Source: Myxococcus stipitatus DSM 14675
Lineage (GTDB): Bacteria > Myxococcota > Myxococcia > Myxococcales > Myxococcaceae
Direction: 5' to 3'
Assembly: GCF_000331735.1 (NCBI RefSeq)
Contig: NC_020126.1
Coordinates: forward strand, 4,278,001-4,342,000
Length of the DNA stretch: 64,000 nucleotides
The first letter of the stretch is position 1; every line of letters begins with the position of its first letter. The notes below the pieces were generated by a model. That model was not told where the DNA came from and searched no databases. It saw only the letters and a list, made by a program, of their open reading frames with translations. Below, piece by piece: positions 27,372-39,078 of the stretch. Position numbers and translations under genes: made by a program.

Positions 27372-29230
27372 GAGCAGAGAGTCAGGTAGCACCTTCGGCG
27401 GCAGGCGCGCAGGAGGGAAACCTGGTCCAGTTGCTGATCCAGCGCGTGAATTCCGGCTCCAAGGAAGGCGCGACGCACAAGAAGGACGGCCGCTGGCAGG
27501 ACGTGAGTTTCAGCCAGGTGCTGGAGGACGTGAAGGTCCTGTCCGCCGGCCTGGTGGCCTTGGGTGTGAAGCCCGGTGACCGGGTGTCCCTCTTCGCCAA
27601 CACCAGCTTGCAGTGGATTGTCGCCGACCTGGCCATCACCGCCGCGCAGGCCATCATGGTGCCGGTGTACTCGTCCAACATCCCGGACGAGGTGGCCTAC
27701 GTCGTCAACCACTCGGAGTCGTCCTTCGTCTTCGTGGACAACGACGAGAAGGACGCCAAGCAGGCGGGGCGCCTCACGCGCGTGCGCCAGAAGCTGGCCG
27801 AGTGTCCCACCGTCCAGAAGGTCATCGTCTTCGAGGGCGCGGTGGCGGGCGAGCAGGAGGTGTCCCTGGCGGACGTCGTGGCCAAGGGCCGCGAGGCGCA
27901 CCAGGCCAACCCCGCCGCCTTCGACGAGCGCGTCGCGTCGGTGAAGTCCGACGACACCTACTGCATCGTCTACACGTCCGGCACCACGGGCGCGCCCAAG
28001 GGCACGCTGCTGACGCACGGCAACTGGACGTACCAGGCGCAGGCGGTGCGAGCCATCGGGATGATGGAGCCGAGTGACTCCGTCATGCTGTTCCTGCCGC
28101 TGGCGCACGTCTTCGCGCAGGTGGCGAAGGTGGCGTGGCTGAGCATGGGCTGCCGGCTCATCATCGCGGAGTCGGTGGACAAGCTGATGGCCAACATCGC
28201 GGAGACGCGTCCCACGGTGCTGCCGTCGGTGCCGCGTGTCTTCGAGAAGGTCTACAACACGGTGGTGTCCAACGGCATGGCGGCGCCGGGCCTCAAGGGC
28301 CGGCTGACGCGGTGGGCGTTCGGCTTGTTCGACGAGTACGTCGAGGCGAAGCAGCAGGGCCGCGAGTACAACAGCCTGGGCTTCACGCTCGCGAAGAAGC
28401 TGGTGTTCACCAAGGTGCGCGCAACCCTGGACGAGAAGCTGGGCGGCAACATGCGCCTGTTCGTCTCCGGCGGCGCTCCGCTGTCGCGCAAGATTGCGTA
28501 CTTCTTCGACCTGTTGGGCTTCAAGGTCGTGGAGGGCTACGGCCTGACGGAGACGTCCGCGCCCTGCAACGCCAACCGCCCGAACAAGATCAAGATCGGC
28601 AGCGTGGGCCCGCCGATGCCGGGCACCGAGGTCAAGATCGCCGCGGACGGAGAAGTCCTCGTCCGGGGCCCTTGCGTCACCAAGGGCTACTACAAGAACC
28701 CCACGGCCACGGCCGAGGCCCTGGACGCCGACGGCTGGTACCACACGGGCGACATCGGTGAGGTGGACTCGGACAACTACCTGCGCATCACCGACCGCAA
28801 GAAGGACATCATCGTCACGGCGGGCGGGAAGAACGTGGCGCCTCAGAACATCGAGAACACGCTGAAGACCTTCCCCATCCTGAGCCAGGCCATGGTGTAC
28901 GGCGACAAGCGCCCGTACCTCGTGGTGCTCCTCACCGTGATGGAGGAGTCGGTGCGCAAGCTGCTGGAGGAGAAGGGCGCTCCGGTGGGCACCTACGCGG
29001 AGAACGCGAAGCGGCCGGAGGTCCACGAGGCGGTGAAGGCCGTGATGGCCAAGGTGAACTCGGAGCAGCCTCCGTACGCCACCATCAAGCGCTTCACCAT
29101 CATGTCGGCGGACTTCACCCAGGAGACTGGCGAGCTGACGCCCACGCTGAAGGTGAAGCGCAAGGTGTGCAGCCAGAAGTTCAAGGCGCAGATCGACGCC
29201 ATGTACGACAACGCCTCGATTCCGGACTGA
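27368..29230 (+). CDS. Long-chain fatty-acid--CoA ligase (AMP-forming)
   Basis: 620 residues. It activates fatty acids to acyl-CoA via an acyl-adenylate. Adenylation motifs are clear: YTSGTTGAPKGTLLTHGN (phosphate loop), GYGLTETSAP, WYHTGDIGEVD and ITDRKKDIIVTAGGKNVAPQNIE. The length and the C-terminal insert (PYLVVLLTVMEE...) match the long-chain FadD15/FAA1-like subgroup rather than short-chain ligases. The GTG start at 27368 has GAGGAG six bases upstream and overlaps the TPR gene's stop. Two hairpins follow. Together with the SCP2, racemase and acyl-CoA dehydrogenase genes nearby it supports a lipid-catabolism neighbourhood. Confidence 0.93.
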   Translation: MRAESQVAPSAAGAQEGNLVQLLIQRVNSGSKEGATHKKDGRWQDVSFSQVLEDVKVLSAGLVALGVKPGDRVSLFANTSLQWIVADLAITAAQAIMVPVYSSNIPDEVAYVVNHSESSFVFVDNDEKDAKQAGRLTRVRQKLAECPTVQKVIVFEGAVAGEQEVSLADVVAKGREAHQANPAAFDERVASVKSDDTYCIVYTSGTTGAPKGTLLTHGNWTYQAQAVRAIGMMEPSDSVMLFLPLAHVFAQVAKVAWLSMGCRLIIAESVDKLMANIAETRPTVLPSVPRVFEKVYNTVVSNGMAAPGLKGRLTRWAFGLFDEYVEAKQQGREYNSLGFTLAKKLVFTKVRATLDEKLGGNMRLFVSGGAPLSRKIAYFFDLLGFKVVEGYGLTETSAPCNANRPNKIKIGSVGPPMPGTEVKIAADGEVLVRGPCVTKGYYKNPTATAEALDADGWYHTGDIGEVDSDNYLRITDRKKDIIVTAGGKNVAPQNIENTLKTFPILSQAMVYGDKRPYLVVLLTVMEESVRKLLEEKGAPVGTYAENAKRPEVHEAVKAVMAKVNSEQPPYATIKRFTIMSADFTQETGELTPTLKVKRKVCSQKFKAQIDAMYDNASIPD

Positions 29231-29246
29231 GTCGCGGCGCGTCCGT

Positions 29247-29268
29247 CCCCCGGTGGGCTCACCGGGGG
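29247..29268 (+). terminator. Hairpin after the acyl-CoA ligase gene
   Basis: CCCCCGGTG (29247-29255) pairs exactly with CACCGGGGG (29260-29268) around a GGCT loop, 16 bases past the stop. Confidence 0.65.
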
Positions 29269-29296
29269 GCGCGGTGTCGGACTGTTGAAACGTCAA

Positions 29297-29333
29297 CGCC
29301 CGCTCGGCCCCGACAGGACGGGGAGAGCGGGCG
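29297..29333. terminator. Second hairpin between convergent acyl-CoA ligase and tatA
   Basis: CGCCCGCTC (29297-29305) pairs with GAGCGGGCG (29325-29333), with CCCCG/CGGGG nested inside. It lies beyond the stop of tatA, so it probably serves the minus strand. Confidence 0.6.
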
Positions 29334-29362
29334 TCGTCACATCCGGGGGACCCGGAGGGAGG

Positions 29363-29608
29363 TCAGGCGTGGCTGCTGGGCGTGGAGGACTTCACGTCCT
29401 TGTCCACGTTCCCGCCGGTGGCGAGCGTCCCGCCACCCTTCTTGTCGCCTCCCTGGCCGCCGGCATCTTCCTCGCCGCCGAAGCCGCGCTTGAAGTTGCG
29501 AATCGCGCTGCCCAGGGACGAGCCGAGCTGCGGCAGCCGCGTGGCCCCGAAGAGGAGCAGCAGCACAAACAGGATCAGAAGTAGTTCCATCGGCTTCAGC
29601 CCCAGCAT
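29363..29608 (-). CDS. tatA: Sec-independent (twin-arginine) translocase protein TatA
   Basis: 81 residues: one N-terminal membrane helix (MELLLILFVLLLLFGATRLPQLG), an amphipathic helix (SSLGSAIRNFKRGF) and a Gly/Asp/Lys tail, exactly the TatA/E plan. It forms the pore component for export of folded proteins. The ATG at 29608 has AGGAG five bases upstream; ATG at 29590 (MELLLIL) is possible. tatB and tatC are not in the window. The pattern of a lone tatA is common in this group of bacteria. Confidence 0.93.
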   Translation of the reverse strand: MLGLKPMELLLILFVLLLLFGATRLPQLGSSLGSAIRNFKRGFGGEEDAGGQGGDKKGGGTLATGGNVDKDVKSSTPSSHA

Positions 29609-29678
29609 CTCGACTCCTTCGCGAAAACGGGCGGAGCATAGCGGGGGGCGTGCTCAACCGCCAGCAAGAGCGGATGCC

Positions 29679-30710
29679 CTACGCTTGGAGGGTCGCTGGC
29701 GTTCCGAGCAGGGCGCCTGGAAGGGCCGTGAGGGTGAGGACCAGGGCGCTTCCGGACGGGTCCGTCTCCACGCCCACGCCGCCCCCGTGCGCCTCCACCT
29801 CCTGTCGGGCCAGGTAGACGCGCAGCGGGTCCTCCACCTTCTTCTCCCGGAAGGCCCGCTCCTCGCGCTGGAAGACGGCGGAGGCGTCCTCGTCGGAGAG
29901 GGGCACTCCCTCCCGGCGCACCTCCACCCGCACCCGGGGGACACCCGGGTGGACCCGGACATGGATGACCTCGCCCGGATGGGAGCGGGAGAGCTGGTAC
30001 AGGATGAACGCCTCCACCGCGTGCTGGATGCGGGCTCCGTCCACGGCGACCTCGGGGGAGGGCAGGCTGGGGTCCAGGTCCAGCACGAGCGCCACGTTGG
30101 CCGCGGCGGCGGCCGCCCGCTGGCGCTCCACGGCTCCCTCCAGGAGCGGGATGAGCGGCTGGCGCTCCGGCTCGCAGGCCAGCGAGCCCAGGTCGGCGCG
30201 GCTGGAGTCGAAGAAGTCCTGCGAGAAGGAGAGCGAGCGGTCCGCGTTGCGCAGGATGGTCTCCAGCCCGCGCTGCACCTTGGGCTCCAGCGGGACGCGG
30301 CCGTTGAGCAGCAGCGCGGCGTAGGAGCGGATGTTGGCCAGCGAGCCGCGCAAGTCATGCGAGGCCATGCCCAGGTAGCGCACGCGGCGGCGCACCTCGG
30401 CCTCATCCCAGCAGGCGGGGGCCGTCCACAGGAGGCGCGCTCCATCACCCAGGAGCTCTTCTCCCGCGAGCAGGACGTGTCCGTCGCGCTCCCAGAGTCG
30501 TGCATCGCCCGCGCGGCGCTGGAAGCCCGCGGCGACCAGGAGCGCGTCCAGCGAGCGGGCGTCCGGGGGCAGCGCGCGGAGGCCCAGCTGCTCGAGGAGC
30601 AGGCCGCCCAGCGGGCGCGGGGGACCTTGTACGGGGACAAGGAGCAAGCCCGGCGCTTGCGCCGCCGTGTCACCCGTTCCCATCTCCCCTGGGCTCCTCA
30701 CGTTTTCCAC
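29679..30710 (-). CDS. Histidine-kinase-like protein with degenerate ATP-binding domain
   Basis: 343 residues. No membrane segment; the first 105 residues form an unrecognised, possibly PAS-like sensor (LLVAAGFQRRAGDARLWERDG). A HisKA domain with the phosphoacceptor His118 is clear (LGMASHDLRGSLANIRSYAALLL). The following HATPase region keeps the fold (VEAHGGGVGVETDPSGSALVLTL) but the N-box asparagine is gone (RIQHAVEAFILYQLSRSH), the DxGxG motif reads RREGVPL and the GLGL region reads EDPLRVYLAR. ATP binding is therefore doubtful; it may be phosphorylated by another kinase or act as a dimer partner. It is divergent from a response-regulator gene 148 bases away. Confidence 0.85.
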   Translation of the reverse strand: MENVRSPGEMGTGDTAAQAPGLLLVPVQGPPRPLGGLLLEQLGLRALPPDARSLDALLVAAGFQRRAGDARLWERDGHVLLAGEELLGDGARLLWTAPACWDEAEVRRRVRYLGMASHDLRGSLANIRSYAALLLNGRVPLEPKVQRGLETILRNADRSLSFSQDFFDSSRADLGSLACEPERQPLIPLLEGAVERQRAAAAAANVALVLDLDPSLPSPEVAVDGARIQHAVEAFILYQLSRSHPGEVIHVRVHPGVPRVRVEVRREGVPLSDEDASAVFQREERAFREKKVEDPLRVYLARQEVEAHGGGVGVETDPSGSALVLTLTALPGALLGTPATLQA

Positions 30711-30858
30711 CCCCTGTCCAGCAGGTCACGGAAAGGGTGGGGAGGGACTGTCGGTTTTGCAACGTGCCCTCTCGTCGCATGCGGGGGGCGCACTTTCTTG
30801 CGCCGCTGCGTGGGAGGATGGTGGAAGAATCCCCAGCGTCGCACCGAGGGAGACTGCC

Positions 30859-31275
30859 CTGACCCCGACCAACACACAGCCTGATGGTGCCCCCGTCGTC
30901 CTCGTCGTGGACGATGACCCGGATATCCTCGAAGCGCTCTCGGAGATCCTGGAGGCCGAGGGTTTTGTCATCCGCCGTGCACGCAATGGCAAGGAGGCGC
31001 TGGACCGCCTCGAGCCGGAACCTCCCAACCTCATCCTGTTGGACTTGATGATGCCCGTCATGGACGGATGGGAGTTCGCCCAGCGCATGCGCCAGAAGCC
31101 GCCGGCCGTGGCGGGCATTCCGCTGATCGTCCTCAGCGCGGACCGCAACGTGGGGAGCAAGGCCCAGGACATCGGCGCCGTCGGCCACCTGGCCAAGCCC
31201 TTCGAGCTGAATGATCTGCTCGACATGGTCCGCCGCTCACTCGACCCCTCCGCCATGAGCAGCACCAGCGCCTGA
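30859..31275 (+). CDS. Single-domain response regulator, probable CTG start
   Basis: About 138 residues, one CheY-like receiver with no output domain. Acidic pocket VDDDPD, phosphoacceptor Asp62 (ILLDLMMPVMDG), Ser93 (VLSAD) and Lys113 (LAKPFE) are all present. No ATG or GTG lies in frame close to the domain; the nearest upstream ATG (30667) would overlap the divergent kinase gene. CTG at 30859, preceded by GGGAGA seven bases upstream, is the best start, giving LTPTNTQPDGAPVVLVVDDD. That start is inferred. It faces the degenerate kinase gene across a shared promoter region and may be its partner, though a kinase with intact ATP site would be needed elsewhere. Confidence 0.85.
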   Translation: MTPTNTQPDGAPVVLVVDDDPDILEALSEILEAEGFVIRRARNGKEALDRLEPEPPNLILLDLMMPVMDGWEFAQRMRQKPPAVAGIPLIVLSADRNVGSKAQDIGAVGHLAKPFELNDLLDMVRRSLDPSAMSSTSA

Positions 31276-31337
31276 TGAACACCGGTCATCAGCCTGCTTG
31301 ACCTGCAAGGGGGGCGCCGTTACGGTCCCCACCCGTC

Positions 31338-31353
31338 TTGATTCACCAATCAA
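31338..31353. promoter_or_regulatory. Palindromic operator candidate upstream of the SCP2 gene
   Basis: TTGATTCACCAATCAA is a near-palindrome (TTGATT/AATCAA arms) ending 22 bases before the SCP2 ATG. Fourteen of its sixteen positions outside the spacer fit the site at 39283-39298 upstream of acyl-CoA dehydrogenase, suggesting one repressor for both genes. Confidence 0.6.
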
Positions 31354-31375
31354 TGACCAGGCCAAGGAGCCACTC

Positions 31376-31699
31376 ATGACCGCGAAGGACATCATCGAGA
31401 CCCAGATTCCGGAAGTGCTGAAGGCGAAGCCGGAGCTGGCGAAGGACATCAACGCCGTCATCAACTTCGACATCTCGGGTGAGGGTGGCGGGAAGTGGTC
31501 TCTGGACCTGACCAAGGCCGACGGCTGGGTCTCCGAGGGCAACGCGGAAGGCGCGAAGATGCTCATCGTGGTGAGCAACGATGACTTCGTGAAGATCCGC
31601 GAGAAGAAGCTCAACGCGCAGATGGCCGCCATGCAGGGCAAGCTGAAGTTCAAGCCCATGGACATGGGCCTCGCGATGAAGCTGGCGAAGCTGCTCTAA
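31376..31699 (+). CDS. SCP2 sterol-transfer-domain protein
   Basis: 107 residues, a single SCP2 domain: VLKAKPELAKDINAVINFDISGEGGGKWSLDL followed by AKMLIVVSNDDFVKIREKKLNAQMAAMQGKLKFKPMDMGLAMKLAKL. Such stand-alone domains bind and carry fatty acyl-CoA or sterols in the cytoplasm. AAGGAG seven bases before the ATG at 31376 fixes the start. The upstream palindrome and the racemase gene downstream place it in lipid breakdown. No enzyme motif is seen, as expected for a carrier. Confidence 0.92.
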   Translation: MTAKDIIETQIPEVLKAKPELAKDINAVINFDISGEGGGKWSLDLTKADGWVSEGNAEGAKMLIVVSNDDFVKIREKKLNAQMAAMQGKLKFKPMDMGLAMKLAKLL

Positions 31700-31714
31700 T
31701 CGAGTCCTCGGGAG

Positions 31715-31746
31715 CGCGAGGGTGGGGCCTGGCACCAACTCTCGCG
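31715..31746 (+). terminator. Imperfect hairpin after the SCP2 gene
   Basis: CGCGAG (31715-31720) and GGTG (31721-31724) pair with CACC (31733-31736) and CTCGCG (31741-31746), with a bulge. It may separate SCP2 from the racemase gene, but weak read-through is possible. Confidence 0.4.
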
Positions 31747-31834
31747 ACCGGCTCGCGCGGCGCGTTCCTGTCTGTCAGGGGCGCGCCGCAGGTGTTTTCA
31801 GGCCCTGCTGGGCACCTCATCTCGGGAGTTCTTC

Positions 31835-33007
31835 ATGTCGACGCTGCCACTGACGGGCCTGCGGGTGTTGGACTTGTCTCGTCTGTTGCCGGGGCCGTAC
31901 GCCACGCTGGTGCTCGCGGACCTGGGCGCCACGGTGGTGAAGGTGGAGGAGCCGGAAGGTGGCGACTACGTCCGGCAGATGCCCCCGTCGCGCGACGACA
32001 TGGGCGCGCTGTTCTACGGGCTCAACCGGAACAAGCGCTCTTTGACGCTGAACCTCAAGACGCCCGAGGGCCGTGATGCCCTCAAGCGACTGGTGCGCAC
32101 GCACGACGTGCTGGTGGAGAGCTTCCGGCCCGGGGTGATGGACAAGCTGGGCGTGGGGGAATCCGTCCTCCGCGCGGAGAATCCTCGGCTCATCTACTGC
32201 GCCATCTCCGGCTATGGGCAGACGGGGCCGGACCGGCTCAAGGCGGGGCATGACCTGAACTACGTGGCTCGCGCGGGGCTGCTGGGCTACGGCGGTGAGG
32301 CGGGCGGTGCGCCGGCCTTCCCGGGCGTCCAGATGGGCGACATCGGCGGTGGCAGCCTCTTCGCGCTGGTGGGCATCCTGGCCGCGCTGCACGAGCGAGA
32401 GCGCACGGGGAAGGGCCGCTTCGTGGACGTGTCCATGACGGATGGCGCCACGGCGTTCCTGCACATGCACCTGGCCGCGCGGCTCTTCATGGGCGAGCAG
32501 GGCGGGGCGCTGGAGCGGGGCCGCGAGGCGCTCAATGGCGGATATGCGTGCTACGGCCTGTACCGGACGGCGGATGACCGGTGGCTCGCGGTCGGCGCGC
32601 TGGAGCCCAAGTTCTTCGCGGGCGTGTGCGAGCGACTGGGGCGCCCCGAGCTCCTCGAGGACGCCTATGCGCCGGGCGAGGCGGGTGCGCGGGTGAAGGC
32701 GGAGCTGACGCGCTTGTTCGCCTCGAAGCCGCTGGCGCACTGGGCGGAGACCTTCGCGGGCTCGGACCTGTGCGTGGAGCCCGTGGCGGAAGGGGATGAC
32801 GTGCTGTCGGACGCGCAGCTGCGAGCCCGAGGCCTCTTCGTCGACGCGGACGACGCGAGACTGGGCCGCAAGGTGACGCACCTGCTCACGCCGCTGCGCA
32901 TGGGGCCGACGCCCCTGCGCGAGCCACCTGCACTGGGTCAGCACTCCCGCGAGGTGCTCGCCGAGGCGGGCTTCACCGAGGAGGAGATGGCGAAGCTGGG
33001 GGCGTGA
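31835..33007 (+). CDS. Alpha-methylacyl-CoA racemase (CaiB/BaiF family III)
   Basis: 390 residues. The family start GLRVLDLSRLLPGPYATLVLADLGATVVKVEEP and the FRPGVMDKLG block are classic family III CoA-transferase features. His139 (AGHDLNYVA) and Asp169 (QMGDIGGGS) lie 30 residues apart, as do the catalytic His and Asp of mycobacterial alpha-methylacyl-CoA racemase; this favours racemase over CoA-transferase. It would convert (R)- to (S)-2-methylacyl-CoA so that branched acids enter beta-oxidation, which fits a bacterium with iso-branched lipids. GGGAG seven bases before the ATG. The 3' end overlaps the convergent unknown gene by 35 bases. Confidence 0.88.
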   Translation: MSTLPLTGLRVLDLSRLLPGPYATLVLADLGATVVKVEEPEGGDYVRQMPPSRDDMGALFYGLNRNKRSLTLNLKTPEGRDALKRLVRTHDVLVESFRPGVMDKLGVGESVLRAENPRLIYCAISGYGQTGPDRLKAGHDLNYVARAGLLGYGGEAGGAPAFPGVQMGDIGGGSLFALVGILAALHERERTGKGRFVDVSMTDGATAFLHMHLAARLFMGEQGGALERGREALNGGYACYGLYRTADDRWLAVGALEPKFFAGVCERLGRPELLEDAYAPGEAGARVKAELTRLFASKPLAHWAETFAGSDLCVEPVAEGDDVLSDAQLRARGLFVDADDARLGRKVTHLLTPLRMGPTPLREPPALGQHSREVLAEAGFTEEEMAKLGA

Positions 33008-34133
33008 CGCGAGCGGGGCCCTGACTCCACAGGGCTTCACCTCTCGCCGCGTGGCAGGTGTCACCCACCAGGTCCAGCGCGAGCTGCCGGTTGCGCGTGG
33101 CCACGGAGGAGGGGGCGGAGAGCAGTCCCGTCTCATCCATCCGCCGCACGGTGTTCTCCAGGTACCTGCGAGCGCGGTCGACGGTCTGCTGTTGCAGGGG
33201 CGTCGGACGCCAGCCGGTGTCATCGCGGAAGCGGCCGAGGGTCTCCAGCAGGTGGCCGTGGAACTTCAGCATCTGCGCGAGCACGGCCTCCCGGTGCTCG
33301 GGCGCGGTGGCCCACGCCGTCTCGTACTGGCGGGCCTCCGAGTCCAGTCGGTACAGGAGCACGTCGCGCTGCGTCTCCAGTCGCTCGCGCCATCGTGCAC
33401 GCACGGAGGGGTGTCGCGCCCAGCCGGCCACGGCCTGGAAGTAGTGCAGCCCGCCGCACGGATGCGAATAGATGCCCTGTCCCTGCTTGGGGACCTGGGC
33501 CCGCCCGGCCTTCATGCCCGCGGCGAGCTCGGCGTGTGCCGCTTCGAGCGTGGCGAGCGCCGTGTCCATCACCGTGTGGATGCTCACCGCGCGCCCGCGC
33601 GCATCGCGGAACGTGTCGCCGGGCCGCGAGCTCAGCGAGAGGGCGTCGAGGCGCCAGGCGCTCTCGGGCGAGGCCACCTGCTCCATCTGGAACTCGCGCT
33701 TCACCCGCGCCACCACCTCGCGCAGCGTCACGGGGCCGAAGGGCGTGGTGAAGCGCTGGGAGAGGGGAATGCCGGAGGCCAACAGGGTCTTCGCCTGGAG
33801 CGCGGGGTGGGGCTCCACCGGAGTGCCCTCGGCCGTGAAGGGCTCGAAGAAGAAGTCCCGCGTGTCCTTCTGTCGGACGCGAAGGAAGTCGGACACCACC
33901 ACGTCGGCGGCGGGCCTCCCGTCCTTCGCGCGGAAGGCGCGGCCGTCCAGCGCCATGCCGTGGGCGAGGGCCCAGGGGTTGTGGGGATCCGCGGCCCACG
34001 CGCGGCATCGCCCCGCGAGCTCCTCGGCCAGGGAGGCTGCGCTCGCCGAGGTCGCGAGCAGCGCGATGAGACACCCGAGGAAACGACAGAGCGCGCGCCG
34101 TGCGAAGTCCGCTGCCGGCGCGCGCTCGTGCAT
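32973..34133 (-). CDS. Secreted protein of unknown function, last gene of the RND operon
   Basis: 386 residues with a signal peptide (CRFLGCLIALLATSASA). The mature part is helical, with several tryptophans and His residues (DPHNPWALAHGMALDGRAF, GIYSHPCGGLHYFQAVAGWA, MLKFHGHLLETLGRF). I do not recognise the family. It starts two bases after the MarR stop, so it belongs to the efflux operon. The recurring His-containing helices could bind metal or haem, but no motif is diagnostic. Its 3' end overlaps the racemase gene on the other strand by 35 bases. Confidence 0.8.
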   Translation of the reverse strand: MHERAPAADFARRALCRFLGCLIALLATSASAASLAEELAGRCRAWAADPHNPWALAHGMALDGRAFRAKDGRPAADVVVSDFLRVRQKDTRDFFFEPFTAEGTPVEPHPALQAKTLLASGIPLSQRFTTPFGPVTLREVVARVKREFQMEQVASPESAWRLDALSLSSRPGDTFRDARGRAVSIHTVMDTALATLEAAHAELAAGMKAGRAQVPKQGQGIYSHPCGGLHYFQAVAGWARHPSVRARWRERLETQRDVLLYRLDSEARQYETAWATAPEHREAVLAQMLKFHGHLLETLGRFRDDTGWRPTPLQQQTVDRARRYLENTVRRMDETGLLSAPSSVATRNRQLALDLVGDTCHAARGEALWSQGPARVTPPASPSPPR

Positions 34134-34135
34134 GT

Positions 34136-34710
34136 CTAGAGGGACTGCGGCTCGGAAGATTCGCCCAGCCGTTTCAGCACCCGCTCCAGCAGGCCGAAGA
34201 GCGCCTCCTGGTCATCGGGAGGGAGCAGGTCCAGCATCCGCCGCAGGCCTTCATCGACGCTTCGGCTGATGAGGTTGAAGAGCTTCACTCCCTCGGTGGT
34301 GAGCTGCGCGACGACGGCGCGCCGGTCCTCGGCGTCCCTCGTGCGCTCCACCAGCTTCATGTCCTCCAACCGGTCCACCACCCCGGTGATGGTCTTCTTG
34401 GTGATGCCCACACGCTGGGCGAGCACCCCCACGTGAGTGGGGCCGTCATTGCCCAACCACATCAACGCGTGAATCTGCGTGGGCGTCAGCTGCTTGCTCT
34501 CGCAGATTCCGTGGAGCGGATCCCGCAGGGAGCGGTACCGCCCAAGCTGGATGATGAGCTCGTGCAGGCGGCGCGACGAGGGCGTGGAGGCATCCTCGGG
34601 AGAAAGGGAGTCGTCGGTGACGCCACCCTCCTCGTTGAACTCGAGTTCCTCCTCGCCCACGCCGCCGCCCGACTGCACGCGGAGGGCCGGTCTGTTCGCC
34701 GGCACTCGCA

Positions 34711-34711
<1 letters not shown>
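34136..34711 (-). CDS. MarR-family transcriptional regulator of the RND operon
   Basis: 191 residues. A disordered acidic N terminus (~45 residues) precedes a winged helix: LTPTQIHALMWLGNDGPTHVGVLAQRVGITKKTITGVVDRLEDMKLVERTRDAEDRRAVVAQLTTEG, with the DxRxxxxxLT wing typical of MarR. The long C-terminal helix is for dimerisation. Its ATG overlaps the pump's stop by one base (TGATG). It probably represses its own operon; the palindrome ACAGTTCCTGAACTGT upstream of the fusion-protein gene is the obvious candidate site. Confidence 0.92.
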
Positions 34712-37857
<3,146 letters not shown>

Positions 37858-37892
37858 TCAGGAGCTCCAGAAAGGAAAGGGGAGGGCAGGCG

Positions 37893-38987
37893 TCACTGCA
37901 CCACGCGGACGGCCGTGCCCTCCTTCACGTCCAGGGAGGAGTCGGCGAGCACTCGCTCATCCGCGCCCAACCCCTGGAGGATGCGCACGTAACCGGGGAG
38001 CACGCGCTCCACGCGCACGTCGCGCTTGCGCACGGTGCCGTCCTGCACCACCCACACGAAGCCCTCCTGGCCTCGCGCGCTGACCGCCTGCGTCGGCAGG
38101 AACAGGCCCTTGTCGTCCGTCTGGCCGGCGGCCGAGAAGTCCAGGTCCACCAGCGCACCCGGGCGCAGGGGGCTGGCCGTCTCACCCACCACGTCCGCCA
38201 GCACCTCCACCGTGCGGTTGGTGGTGTCCACGACGGAGCCCACCGTGGCCACCGTCACCTCGAAGCGCATGCCGCTGGGGCTCACCGTGCCGTGCGTCTT
38301 GGTGCCCTGCTTGACCTTGTCCACCACGGACTCGGGCACCAGCGCGCGCACTTCCAGGCCGGCCACGTCCACCAGCGAGAAGACGGGCGTGGGCGGCATC
38401 ATCGCCACCGTGTCGCCGATGTTCTTCATGCGCGCGGTGATGACACCATCGAAGGGCGCGATGATGGCCATGTCGCGGAGGTTCTCCTCCGCCATGCGCA
38501 CCGCCGCGGCGGCCTGGGCCGCCTGGGCCGCGGCCTGCTTCTGGCCGATCTCCGCCTGGTCCAACCCGGCCGCGGCGATACCACCGCCCTCGGCCACCTT
38601 GCGGGTGCGCTCCAGGTTGTTGGTGGCCAGCTGCAGCGACGCGTCCGCCGCCGCCTTCACCGCGCGGGCCTGCTCCACGCCGATGATGACGTTGGACGTG
38701 TCCAGCACGGCCAGCGTCTGGCCCTTCTTCACCTTGTCGCCCACCTTCACCAGCATCTTCGCGAGGGTGCCGGTCGCCTGGGCGCTCAGCGTCGCCTCCT
38801 GCTTGGAGCGAACCTGGCCCGTCACCCGCGTGATGTTGCCTTCCAGCTCCGTCGCCGGGGCAATGGCCTTCACGCCCATCGCCGAAGAGGCTTCCTGCGT
38901 TGGCAGGGCCGGCTGCGCCCCGCTCTTGCCGCAGCCCGTCGAAAACACCGCCGCCAGTGCCGCGGCCATCCACATGCGTCGAATCAC
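37893..38987 (-). CDS. RND periplasmic membrane fusion lipoprotein
   Basis: 364 residues. GTG at 38987 (VIRRMWMAAALAAVFSTGC) is preferred: AGGA lies upstream and it begins a lipoprotein signal with lipobox STGC. The mature protein shows the usual order: barrel-sandwich strand (ATGTLAKMLVKVGDKVKKGQTLAVLD), alpha-helical hairpin (AARAVKAAADASLQLATNNLERTRK...), second lipoyl half (DMAIIAPFDGVITARMKNIGDTV) and beta-barrel (FEVTVATVGSVVD). It links the pump to an outer-membrane channel. First gene of the efflux operon, 35 bases ahead of the pump gene. Confidence 0.94.
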   Translation of the reverse strand: MIRRMWMAAALAAVFSTGCGKSGAQPALPTQEASSAMGVKAIAPATELEGNITRVTGQVRSKQEATLSAQATGTLAKMLVKVGDKVKKGQTLAVLDTSNVIIGVEQARAVKAAADASLQLATNNLERTRKVAEGGGIAAAGLDQAEIGQKQAAAQAAQAAAAVRMAEENLRDMAIIAPFDGVITARMKNIGDTVAMMPPTPVFSLVDVAGLEVRALVPESVVDKVKQGTKTHGTVSPSGMRFEVTVATVGSVVDTTNRTVEVLADVVGETASPLRPGALVDLDFSAAGQTDDKGLFLPTQAVSARGQEGFVWVVQDGTVRKRDVRVERVLPGYVRILQGLGADERVLADSSLDVKEGTAVRVVQ

Positions 38988-39078
38988 GGTCGTCCTGCTC
39001 CTGCCAGCTCGCCTGGCCCCGGACCCCTCCAGGACTCGATGCTGGCTGATGCTTTGGAATTTCTGCGCCCCGGAAACT

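Noticed and set aside
30667..30858. ATG-started, longer response regulator
   Set aside because: Would overlap the divergent kinase gene by 44 bases and adds a segment without coding character; the CTG at 30859 has a proper ribosome site.
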